Positions 26,974 to 34,826 of a DNA stretch of 64,000 nt are shown in pieces. Position 1 is the stretch's first letter, and every line of letters begins with the position of its first letter. Source of the DNA: Opitutia bacterium (lineage in GTDB: Bacteria; Verrucomicrobiota; Verrucomicrobiia; Opitutales; Opitutaceae); NCBI GenBank assembly GCA_947474365.1, contig CANJIU010000011.1:62001-126000 (forward strand), given 5' to 3'. The notes below the pieces were generated by a model, which was not told where the DNA came from, searched no databases, and saw only the letters and a program-made list of their open reading frames with translations. The position numbers were made by a program, and so were the translations under genes.

Positions 26974-27951
26974 ATGGGGTCGCCCGCCACCCGCTTCCGG
27001 CGCTTCGGCGTTCTACTTTCCTGCGCCGCGGTTTGCAGCGCGCCCAGCGCCGCGCCACCCACGGGCCGAATCCGGATCGACTGTGAGGACGGCGTAATCG
27101 TGTCCCTCGATGGCCACGGCAGCCTAAAGACGAGTTACCGGACCGGCGGTTTGCTCCTCGAAGAGGTGCCGGCCGGTCTGCGACGGCTCAAGCTTGCGAA
27201 GCCGGGCTTTGCGCCGGACGAACAACGCGTGACCGTAGTATCCGGTGGCATGGAGGTTCTGGCCGTGTTTTTCTGGCGGCCGGAAATACGCAGCGCGCCG
27301 GTGCCCGAGCGACCGCCCGCCAGCCTGTTGAAGGAACTCGCAATGGCCGGGACCGCACAGGCGGCCTTACGGCAGGAATTAGAAAGCACTCCCGTTCAGC
27401 TTGAACGCTCGCCCTCCGGCCAGCCCGAGCTATCGGCCCTCCGCAAAGGGGCGGGGGCCGACTATGTGAATCACATCGCGCTCGCGCGGCATCTCGAGAT
27501 CGAGGCCTCCACGCAGTTTCGTACTGACTACGCGCAATTCCAGACGGTTGACCAAGATGCCTCCGTGCCCACCGAACAGAAACTCGCGGCGTGGCGCAAA
27601 CTGGCGTTGGCGTGGAACGTGCCGCCGGACGAAGGCCCGGCGGCGCTCGTTTGGCGCCGTCATCGAGTCGAACTCGGGCGCGGCCTCCTGCTTGTGCGAC
27701 TTGGCACCGACTGGCCGGTGCACTATGGCGCGCCGACGCGTACGCTCGACGGACGCGAACTTCCCAAGCAGCCCGATTCGAAAAGCGGCGGGAGCACGTG
27801 GGAGTTTCCTGCGCTCTCCGCAACCGCGCATACGCTGCGGATCACCCATCCCGCCATCGAGCCGGCGGAAGTCACCGTCCGGATCGAGGACGGCAAGGCA
27901 ACCAGCATCAAATGGACGCCAAGCTTCAAGAATCCGCCGGTCCGCCCGTGA
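26974..27951 (+). CDS. Exported PEGA-like domain protein
   Basis: A 325-residue protein. The ATG at 26974 gives a signal peptide (MGSPATRFRRFGVLLSCAAV, cleaved near SAA); a GTG at 26887 would add 29 residues without a proper signal. Residues about 30-100 resemble a PEGA repeat: VIVSLDGHGS, LLLEEVPAGLRRLKLAKPGF. A second, similar beta hairpin is at the end (HTLRITHPAIEPAEVTVRIE). The middle is helical with no recognised domain. PEGA-type domains are small surface-associated beta domains often found in or beside bacterial kinases. Its position between two kinase genes suggests a cell-envelope role in the same signalling array. Confidence 0.55.
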   Translation: MGSPATRFRRFGVLLSCAAVCSAPSAAPPTGRIRIDCEDGVIVSLDGHGSLKTSYRTGGLLLEEVPAGLRRLKLAKPGFAPDEQRVTVVSGGMEVLAVFFWRPEIRSAPVPERPPASLLKELAMAGTAQAALRQELESTPVQLERSPSGQPELSALRKGAGADYVNHIALARHLEIEASTQFRTDYAQFQTVDQDASVPTEQKLAAWRKLALAWNVPPDEGPAALVWRRHRVELGRGLLLVRLGTDWPVHYGAPTRTLDGRELPKQPDSKSGGSTWEFPALSATAHTLRITHPAIEPAEVTVRIEDGKATSIKWTPSFKNPPVRP

Positions 27952-28002
27952 ACGGCGCGATTCTTTGACCCGAAAATTTCGCGAATCTACTCCGCACGCG
28001 CC

Positions 28003-28143
28003 ATGAACGAATCACACGCTTTCGACGAAACCCTCTTCGCCGCTGCGCTCGAGCCTCCGTCTGCCGGACGAGCGGGGTTTCTCGACCAAGCATGCGCCGG
28101 CGACGCCGTGCTGCGCGCCCGTAACCCACAACCCGATGTTTAA
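28003..28143 (+). pseudogene. Stranded N-terminal leader of a third Ser/Thr kinase
   Basis: A 46-codon frame beginning MNESHAFDETLFAAALEPPS and ending in TAA at 28141. Its first 40 codons align without gaps to the leader of both flanking kinases (MNPPKSREEELFFTALALPT), with 18 identities including the Leu-Phe at 11-12, Ala-Gly-Arg at 21-23, Ala-Cys at 30-31 and Arg at 38 and 40. After residue 40 the match stops abruptly and the next gene starts within the last codons. This looks like the remains of a third kinase gene truncated by recombination, though expression of a free leader peptide cannot be excluded. Confidence 0.65.
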
Positions 28144-28513
28144 AGAAACCCCAAAATCCCTCCGTCTCTACTTCGCTGTCCTTGCCGTCATTTCGCTGCT
28201 GCCAATGGCAACGACGGTGTTTAGCGGCCAGTTCTCAGACTTGGTCTCATGGTCGACCCTGGTGGATTTCACCGCGACGATGATTCTCGTCCATATCTCC
28301 ATTCGATTCGAGCAGCTCCTGCGGACTCCAACGGTCATCAAGGTTTGGCTCATCGCGGGCATGGGTACGGCGGTCTCACGCCTTGTGATTTCGCTGGGAG
28401 GCGAGCACATGCTCATCGCGGGCGGGGCAGTTGTCCTTTCGGCCCTCCTTTTCGTTTACCTGATGAAAAGCGTCACCCGGCTTTCGAGAGAAAAATACTC
28501 TCCGCTCGACTAG
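28136..28513 (+). CDS. Small multi-pass membrane protein of unknown function
   Basis: A 125-residue protein with about four hydrophobic segments (starting YFAVLAVISLLPMATTVF; then near VDFTATMILVHISI, VIKVWLIAGMGTAVSRLVI and MLIAGGAVVLSALLFVYLM). The short N terminus is basic and the C terminus charged (SREKYSPLD). I recognise no family. Its start lies inside the last codons of the kinase-leader remnant, marking the junction where the kinase was cut. It may be an alternative accessory membrane partner of the kinase array. Confidence 0.6.
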   Translation: MFKETPKSLRLYFAVLAVISLLPMATTVFSGQFSDLVSWSTLVDFTATMILVHISIRFEQLLRTPTVIKVWLIAGMGTAVSRLVISLGGEHMLIAGGAVVLSALLFVYLMKSVTRLSREKYSPLD

Positions 28514-28612
28514 CCCGCGCCTCAGCCAAGATCGCCCTGCTCCAATTCGTCCAAGGCCATCCGAATATCGTCCTCACGGTTCCTTTTTATCGCCGAGTTA
28601 ACCCCAAATTCC

Positions 28613-29035
28613 ATGCAAACGGTCCTCTCGATTGTCATTCCGCTGCTCGCGCTCATTGGGCTCATCTTCGCCGGACGCGCCAAACCGAAAGACAAGATCC
28701 GCAACTCCGATGAAATCAGGGAAATTGGGAAATATCAGCGGTTGACGATGTGGGCGCTGCTCGCGGGATTCGTCTTTCTGGTTCCGGTCCCGCCGGGCGG
28801 GAGTCTCATCCTGTTTGGCCCTGTCCTGGTCTTTCAAATCTTCATGGTCTATCGCCTCACGAAGGCTCTGGATTCTCCTCTGGCTGGAGTACGATGCCTG
28901 CTCTGCCTCGTGCCATTGATTGGGTTGATCAATCTCTACCTGGTCACGAATCAAGCGACCATCATCCTCAAGGAACGAGGCCTACGGGTTGGTGTGATGG
29001 GTGCGTCGAAAAATGATTTGGCCGCCCTCGGGTGA
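28613..29035 (+). CDS. Small membrane protein of unknown function
   Basis: A 140-residue protein with an N-terminal helix (TVLSIVIPLLALIGLIFAG), a short Lys/Arg/Asp-rich stretch, two closely spaced helices (about residues 46-84) and another at LLCLVPLIGLINLYLV, then a soluble tail (ATIILKERGLRVGVMGASK). No family is recognised. It ends 152 bases before kinase 2 and is transcribed with the rest of the array. Confidence 0.6.
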   Translation: MQTVLSIVIPLLALIGLIFAGRAKPKDKIRNSDEIREIGKYQRLTMWALLAGFVFLVPVPPGGSLILFGPVLVFQIFMVYRLTKALDSPLAGVRCLLCLVPLIGLINLYLVTNQATIILKERGLRVGVMGASKNDLAALG

Positions 29036-29187
29036 CGGGCTGACAAGGCTTTGGCCAGAGCGAGTGGGGCGGTGGTATTTCTTTATTCTTCCGACGTCGC
29101 CGTCGAAACTACCAGCAACTTCTTCGTACCCGCATACCTTTCGCTGCCCAATTACGCATGGTGGAAGGAACGACTCCGATTGCACCC

Positions 29188-31611
29188 ATGAACCCGCCCA
29201 AATCCCGCGAGGAAGAATTGTTTTTCACGGCCCTGGCCCTGCCGACGGCCGGGCGATCCTCCTATCTCGCTTCCGCCTGCGGTGACGACGACGCGCTTCG
29301 CGGGCGGGTCGAACTGCTCCTGCGGGCCCACGAGGAGGCTCGGAGTTTCATGGAGACGTCGCCTGCCGCCGGAGTGGTCGAGACGCCGGCGCGGCACACG
29401 CTGCAGCCCGAGGAGAAGCCCGGGGAAACGATTGGCCGTTATAAACTGCTTCAGAAGATCGGTGAGGGTGGTTGTGGCGTCGTCTACATGGCGGAGCAGC
29501 AGGAGCCGGTCGTCCGCCGTGTCGCGCTCAAGGTGATCAAGCTCGGCATGGACACGAAGGAGGTGATCGCGCGTTTCGAGGCCGAGCGGCAGGCGCTCGC
29601 GTTGATGAACCATCCAAACATCGCGAGCGTGCTCGATGGTGGCGCGACGGAGGCGGGTCGGCCGTTCTTCGTGATGGAATTGGTCCGCGGCGTGCCGATC
29701 ACCAAATTCTGCGACGAGCAAAATCTCCCCACGGCCAAACGGCTCGAATTGTTCACCGCGGTCTGTCACGCCGTGCAGCACGCGCACCAGAAGGGTATCA
29801 TCCATCGCGACCTCAAGCCCTCGAACATCCTCGTCACGCTGCACGACGGTGTACCGGTGCCCAAGGTGATCGACTTCGGCATCGCGAAAGCAACCCAGGG
29901 CAAGCTCACCGATTCGACGGTCTTTACCGCGTTCGAGCAATTCATCGGTACGCCGGCGTACATGAGTCCCGAGCAGGCGGAGATGAGCGGGCTCGATATC
30001 GACACGCGCAGCGACATCTACTCGCTCGGCGTGCTGCTCTACGAGTTGCTCACCGGCCGGCCGCCGTTCGATCCTAAAACGCTCCTCGCCGCCGGCCTTG
30101 ACGAGATCCGGCGCATCATCCGCGAGGTCGACCCGCCGCGGCCGTCCACGCGTCTCGCGACGCTCACGGATGCGGATCGTTCGACGGTCGCCACGCAGCG
30201 CGGCACCGCTCCCGCCCACCTCTCCGTCCTGCTCCGCGGCGACCTCGACTGGATCGTGATGCGGTGTCTTGAGAAGGATCGTACGCGGCGCTACGAGACC
30301 CCCTCGGCCCTTGCCACCGACATCGTACGCCATTTGGACGACGAGCCAGTCGTGGCGCGCCCGCCGGGCACGGCCTATCGGTTGCGGAAGCTTGTCCGCA
30401 GAAACAGGGCGATTTGTGCCGCCTCCGCTGCGGTATTCTTGGTCCTGGTCGTCGGCCTGACTTTATCTAGTTGGCTGTTGGTAAAGGAAAGGAAAGCCCG
30501 TCAGCTCGCCGAAGCTGCGGAGAAGGGACGGGCGACCTTGCAGGCCCGAATCATCGAGCTACCTCGCCTGTTTACTAGGGTTTTCAATCTCCAGGAGGCG
30601 GGAAACTTACAGGAAGCCGAAAGGGTGCTTCGGCAGCTGCTTGAACTGGAGAAGAAGTTACTTGGACCTGACGACGCGTTGGTGGCCAGCTCGCTTACGG
30701 ATCTCGGCGGGCTGCTGCGCAAGCAAGGAAAGCCGGTTGAAGCTGGGACCGCGTTTCACGAGTCCCTCGCCATTTTCAGCAAATTGATCCGGCGAGACGA
30801 ACACTCAGTGAATATTTTCGACGTGCGGCGTGCGTTTTCGCACCTGCTGGAGTTGGCGACGGATGAATCGCGCAGTGAAGACCCCAATGCGATGATGTCC
30901 TCATTCTTGGCCGAGGCATCGGACAAACCGGAACTGCGCACCAACTTGCTGCGCGTGCGCGTCGATTTTTACGCCCGACAGTGGCGTTGGACGGAAGTCA
31001 CCCTCGATCTCGGACAAATCGTGGACTCGTCACCAGAGGACGTAGAAAGCGCCTATTGGTTGGCGCCGCTGCTCGTGCGCGCGAATACGCTCGAAAAATA
31101 TCGGGCTCATTGCGGGGAAATGCTCTCCCGTTTCGAGAAATCGACTGATGCATCGACGCTGCGGCGAGTCTCCAAGGCCGCCTTGTTGCTGCCGCCGGGC
31201 AAAGCGCAATTGGCCGCAGCTTCCGCCATGGCGGACCGAGCCGTCGCCCTCAACGCTAACGATCGGTGGGGATGGTTTGGCAAAGGGCTTTCGGAATATC
31301 GAGCAGGACGCTTTGCCGTGGCTGTGGATTGGGCGGAGCGACTGCTCGGTTCGGCAGAAAATCTAAAACACCGACACGTGCAGTCGGAACTCCTTTTGGC
31401 ACTAGCACTACATGGAATGGGACGCGAGGTGGAGGGACACTCCTCGCTCACGAAAGCACGCTCAAGAGCTGAAAAGACACTTCCGAAGCAAGCTAAGGGA
31501 CAGCTGCCCACTGAGGATTGGTCGAACACAATCATTACGGATATTCTGATGCGCGAGGCCGACACGCTGATCGAGGTTCCGCCTACTGAGGCCACGCATC
31601 TGGCCAAATAA
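29188..31611 (+). CDS. Membrane Ser/Thr protein kinase (kinase 2)
   Basis: An 807-residue Hanks-type kinase. Its first 298 residues differ from kinase 1 at only nine positions (33, 36, 62, 64, 68, 106, 181, 184 and 222); all catalytic motifs (Lys 115, HRDLKPSN, DFG, SPE) are intact. From residue 299 onward the two proteins diverge strongly, including the end of the kinase domain. A transmembrane helix lies at about 408-431 (AASAAVFLVLVVGLTL), followed by a coiled-coil segment and about 350 residues of weak TPR-like helices (LTDLGGLLRKQGKPVEAGTA). The sensor part is therefore different and shorter. The 60 bases upstream are also nearly identical to those of kinase 1. Confidence 0.92.
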   Translation: MNPPKSREEELFFTALALPTAGRSSYLASACGDDDALRGRVELLLRAHEEARSFMETSPAAGVVETPARHTLQPEEKPGETIGRYKLLQKIGEGGCGVVYMAEQQEPVVRRVALKVIKLGMDTKEVIARFEAERQALALMNHPNIASVLDGGATEAGRPFFVMELVRGVPITKFCDEQNLPTAKRLELFTAVCHAVQHAHQKGIIHRDLKPSNILVTLHDGVPVPKVIDFGIAKATQGKLTDSTVFTAFEQFIGTPAYMSPEQAEMSGLDIDTRSDIYSLGVLLYELLTGRPPFDPKTLLAAGLDEIRRIIREVDPPRPSTRLATLTDADRSTVATQRGTAPAHLSVLLRGDLDWIVMRCLEKDRTRRYETPSALATDIVRHLDDEPVVARPPGTAYRLRKLVRRNRAICAASAAVFLVLVVGLTLSSWLLVKERKARQLAEAAEKGRATLQARIIELPRLFTRVFNLQEAGNLQEAERVLRQLLELEKKLLGPDDALVASSLTDLGGLLRKQGKPVEAGTAFHESLAIFSKLIRRDEHSVNIFDVRRAFSHLLELATDESRSEDPNAMMSSFLAEASDKPELRTNLLRVRVDFYARQWRWTEVTLDLGQIVDSSPEDVESAYWLAPLLVRANTLEKYRAHCGEMLSRFEKSTDASTLRRVSKAALLLPPGKAQLAAASAMADRAVALNANDRWGWFGKGLSEYRAGRFAVAVDWAERLLGSAENLKHRHVQSELLLALALHGMGREVEGHSSLTKARSRAEKTLPKQAKGQLPTEDWSNTIITDILMREADTLIEVPPTEATHLAK

Positions 31612-31720
31612 GCAGCGGCAGCACCCACCGTATCGCGCGGAACCACTGAGTCACCGCCACGTTATCCTTGCCACACTCCCGACCGGGCAACGGCTGAATT
31701 CTAGAGCAATATATTCCCCT

Positions 31721-32194
31721 ATGAAAACTACTACTCCAACTCGGCGTAAGCCCGCCCTCCCTTGCGTCGTCCTTTTATTTTGTCTCGCCATCACGGGCTG
31801 CGAATACGACGTGCCGGCGACCAAAGAGCCAACCCGCGGCGTAGACGACCGCCTGGTCGGCGACTGGATTGCGATGGGTGGTTGGATGAAAGTGCGCCGT
31901 CTCGACGCCAACGGTTACGTGATTTTTCACGACGGGAAGTTATATCGCGCCTGGCACTCCGAGTTGGCCGGTCTGCCTCTCGTCAGCGTGCAGGACATCG
32001 ACTCCGAAAAACGCAAATTTGCCTATCTGGGCTACAGTTTGTCCGACGACGGTCGGCGGCTGACGCTACGAGTGGTGAACGACAAGTTGATCCCGGACGA
32101 GACTCGGGACGCGGAGCGAATCAAAACGCTCTTCGAAAAACACCACGGCGCCCCCTCCCTGTTCGGCGAAGGCTTCGTTTATGTGAAGCAATGA
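31721..32194 (+). CDS. Small exported lipoprotein of unknown function
   Basis: A 157-residue protein with a lipoprotein signal: basic start, hydrophobic core CVVLLFCLAIT and lipobox LAITGC with Cys 27. The mature part starts with a flexible charged stretch and folds as a small beta domain (LVGDWIAMGGWMKVRRLDANG, then YLGYSLSDDGRRLTLRVVND). No family is recognised; the layout recalls small beta-barrel lipoproteins of about 130 residues. It follows kinase 2 by 109 bases on the same strand. Confidence 0.7.
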   Translation: MKTTTPTRRKPALPCVVLLFCLAITGCEYDVPATKEPTRGVDDRLVGDWIAMGGWMKVRRLDANGYVIFHDGKLYRAWHSELAGLPLVSVQDIDSEKRKFAYLGYSLSDDGRRLTLRVVNDKLIPDETRDAERIKTLFEKHHGAPSLFGEGFVYVKQ

Positions 32195-32331
32195 TGCGCC
32201 CTGCGACGGGTCGGGCCATTCCGATGTTCGCAACGCGCAGACCCCGTCGGAATTCGTCAAAACCTGAACCTGACTCTGCTGGAAAGCGGTGCAGGACGAC
32301 CCGGTTGGGCTCGGTAGAGGCTTCGGGAAAA

Positions 32332-32354
32332 TCAGGGAAATCGCCGCTCCCTGA
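32332..32354. terminator. Hairpin between convergent genes
   Basis: TCAGGGA (32332-32338) and TCCCTGA (32348-32354) form a 7-base stem with a 9-base loop, between the lipoprotein stop (32194) and the sulfatase stop (32391). There is no strong T run on either side, so it would be a weak or factor-assisted terminator. The rest of the 196-base gap shows nothing I can identify. Confidence 0.3.
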
Positions 32355-32390
32355 ATGTTAACGAAGCGGCGCCCCGGGCCCCGCCCGCCG

Positions 32391-33872
32391 CTATTCGCCC
32401 TTCTTCCGCTGCAGGCGATCCATCTTCAAGTTGATCGGCTGGCCGGCGAGGGCGAGGCGGTAGTTCGCGAGCTGCGGATCGCCGGTACGCTCCATGTAAC
32501 CGAGGAGTTGTTGCTTCAGGCGCGCGACTTCCTCCGCGTAGGCGGGGTTGGCGATCTCGTTGCGCCGCTCGGACTGATCCTTCGTGAGGTCGTAGAACGC
32601 GAGGGTGATGCCCTTGATGAGCTGGTCGACGCGCGCCTTGATGGCGGGATCAGTTTTGGCGGCGGCGGCCATCGCGTTGTAGCTCAGGCCGGACATCGCT
32701 TCGACGCGAAATTGCGCGTCCGGACTGGCCCAGGCGTGGAAAATCAGCGCGCGGTCGAGGGTGCGCACGCAGCGCTGCGGAAAAAAGATGCCGCTGCTCA
32801 CGCTGTTGACGTTGGTGAAAACGTGATCGCGGTCCGGTTGCTTTTCGCCGCGCAACAGCGGCAACCAGGAGCGGCCGTCCAACCCGGCGGGCGCGGGAAT
32901 GTGGAGCAATTCGAGCAGCGTGGGCATCAGGTCGACACTCGAGAGCAGCTCTGTTCGCTCCTGCGGCGCGCCCATCCCGGGCCAGCGCATCAGTACGGGC
33001 GAACGCGTGCCGTTGAAATAAACGGTGGCCTTGGAAAACGGAAACGACATCCCGTGGTCGCTCATGAAAATCACGACGGTCCGGTCGGCCTCGCCGGAGT
33101 CCTGCAGGCTCTTCATCACCTGGGCGAAACTGAGGTCGAGGCGCTTGATGCTGCTGTAGTATTGCGCGACCTCGCGGCGCAGCTCGGGGACGTCCTCAAG
33201 GAATGCGGGCACGGGGACCTCGGCCGGACGGAGCGGCACAACGACGCCCTCCTTTTCGTTGGGCTCGTCGCCGTTGATGCCGTCATCGTCCTTGCGCGCC
33301 GCCTTTTTCTTCTGGGCCGGTTTCTTGTTGGCGCCATAAAACGGCCGGTGCGGATCGGTGATGTTGCAGTTGATGAAGAACGGTTTCTTGGCGGCCTTGG
33401 CGGCGGCAATCGCCTCGGCGACCTGGCGGCCAATCAGGTCGGGATTCTTGCCCGAGCCCATGAACTTGGCGTTCCATGGAAAACTCGACTCCGGCATCAT
33501 GTGCGGGAGCTTGTTGATGCCGGCGGCGAAGTAACCGCCCGCCTGCAGTACGGTGACGAGCGTCTGCGTACCGGGGCGGACCGGTTCGAAACCCAGGGCG
33601 CCGTTGCGGTGCGGCACGCGGCCGGTCATGAAGGCGGAGCGCGACGGTTGGCAGATCGGCGCGGAGACGTGGTTGTTGAGGAAGTGGTGACTGGTGGCGG
33701 CGAGCGCGTCGAGATTGGGCGTGAGCTTGAGCGGATTGCCCGTCCAGCCCGGCGAGTCGGCGTTCATGTCGTCCGCGGTGATGAAGAGGACGTTGAGCGG
33801 CCGGTCGGCGGCACGCGTGAGCGACGCGACCAAGAGGGCGACGGTGAGTAAGATTTGGCGTGGAAGGGTCAT
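32391..33872 (-). CDS. Exported sulfatase (formylglycine-dependent)
   Basis: A 493-residue sulfatase. The ATG at 33872 opens a signal peptide (MTLPRQILLTVALLVASLTRA); a TTG five codons earlier is less likely. The N-terminal metal motif is NVLFITADDMNAD, and the formylglycine signature is APICQPSRSAFMTGR (C-x-P-S-R). The second metal motif is FMSDHGMSFPFSKAT. The central part carries a Lys/Arg/Asp-rich insertion (NKKPAQKKKAARKDDD), likely a surface loop. It is distinct from the sulfatase at 436-1983 and stands alone, divergent from the redoxin gene. Confidence 0.92.
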   Translation of the reverse strand: MTLPRQILLTVALLVASLTRAADRPLNVLFITADDMNADSPGWTGNPLKLTPNLDALAATSHHFLNNHVSAPICQPSRSAFMTGRVPHRNGALGFEPVRPGTQTLVTVLQAGGYFAAGINKLPHMMPESSFPWNAKFMGSGKNPDLIGRQVAEAIAAAKAAKKPFFINCNITDPHRPFYGANKKPAQKKKAARKDDDGINGDEPNEKEGVVVPLRPAEVPVPAFLEDVPELRREVAQYYSSIKRLDLSFAQVMKSLQDSGEADRTVVIFMSDHGMSFPFSKATVYFNGTRSPVLMRWPGMGAPQERTELLSSVDLMPTLLELLHIPAPAGLDGRSWLPLLRGEKQPDRDHVFTNVNSVSSGIFFPQRCVRTLDRALIFHAWASPDAQFRVEAMSGLSYNAMAAAAKTDPAIKARVDQLIKGITLAFYDLTKDQSERRNEIANPAYAEEVARLKQQLLGYMERTGDPQLANYRLALAGQPINLKMDRLQRKKGE

Positions 33873-34108
33873 GGAAACAGGAAACAAGGAGGGTCGGAGC
33901 GGAATCCGGAACGGCCGGGCCTGCGAACCCCGACGAGAGGTGGACTCCAGGGACCACTGTCGGTGGTATTCCGGCGGCGAGAAAGACCAAACCTGCGGAG
34001 CTACGGTGATGTTGCCGCGTCGTCAAGGGGAGGTGGTCCCTCATTCCAGGCTCGCGTCGTACCGGGCCAGGAATCGAATAGGGGAGTCCCTCCATTCTTT
34101 CCCTCCCC

Positions 34109-34726
34109 ATGAATTCACTGGTCAAGATCGTGTTGTGCGCGGCCGCGGTTGCGGTCGCTTGCTTCGTCCCGGCCTCCCGCGCGGCGGTCGAGTCTGGCAA
34201 GCCGGCCCCGGATTTCACGTTCACCGACCTCGCGGGGAAGAGCCACAAGCTCTCCGAGTACCGCGGAAAGGTCGTGGTCCTGGAGTGGCTCAGCCCCGGA
34301 TGTCCGTACGTTTTGCGTCACTACAAGAGCGGCAACATGCCGGGCACGCAGGCGGTGGCGGCGGCCGATGGCGCGGTGTGGCTGCAGGTCAATTCCAGCG
34401 CGATGGGCGACCTAGAGGCGGCGACGTCGTTGGAGTGGCAGAAGAAGAACGGGGTCACCGCCACGGCGTATATCCGTGACCAGAGCGGGGCCATCGGCCA
34501 TCTTTACGGGGCGCTGACGACGCCGCACCTCTTTGTGATTTCGCGTGAGGGCACGCTGGTCTACCAGGGGGCGATCGACGACCAGCCGAGTGCGAGCACG
34601 AGCAACACGATGTCGGCGCACAATTATGTGAAGGCGGCGCTCGCGGCCCTGAAGGCGGGCAAACCGGTCGAGAAAGCGACGACGCAGCCGTACGGCTGTG
34701 GAGTCAAGTACGGCAGCGAGGGTTGA
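34109..34726 (+). CDS. Exported thioredoxin-fold (AhpC/TSA-like redoxin) protein
   Basis: A 205-residue exported protein. A signal peptide (MNSLVKIVLCAAAVAVACF, to about residue 26) precedes a thioredoxin-fold domain of the peroxiredoxin/redoxin type: GKPAPDFTFTDLAGKSHKL, GKVVVLEWLSPGCPYV and the cis-Pro region ALTTPHLFVISREGTLVYQG. The CPYV site has one Cys where thioredoxins have CxxC, so it may act as a peroxidase or single-Cys redoxin; another Cys lies near the C terminus (YGCGVKYG). Members of this type are common in Planctomycetes and Verrucomicrobia. Function in envelope redox balance is an inference. Confidence 0.82.
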   Translation: MNSLVKIVLCAAAVAVACFVPASRAAVESGKPAPDFTFTDLAGKSHKLSEYRGKVVVLEWLSPGCPYVLRHYKSGNMPGTQAVAAADGAVWLQVNSSAMGDLEAATSLEWQKKNGVTATAYIRDQSGAIGHLYGALTTPHLFVISREGTLVYQGAIDDQPSASTSNTMSAHNYVKAALAALKAGKPVEKATTQPYGCGVKYGSEG

Positions 34727-34826
34727 GCGGCAGCAGGTCAGCCGAGAGCGAAAAGCTGAGGGCCGCTTCACCAAAACAAAATTACGCTCCGACCGGAAGA
34801 AACGGGAGGAGGTCGTGACCGCGGTG

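Noticed and set aside
28522..28704. Minus-strand frame ending NREDDIRMALDELEQGDLG
   Set aside because: The end looks protein-like, but it overlaps the 28613 gene on the opposite strand, has no plausible start region, and no partner gene is present.
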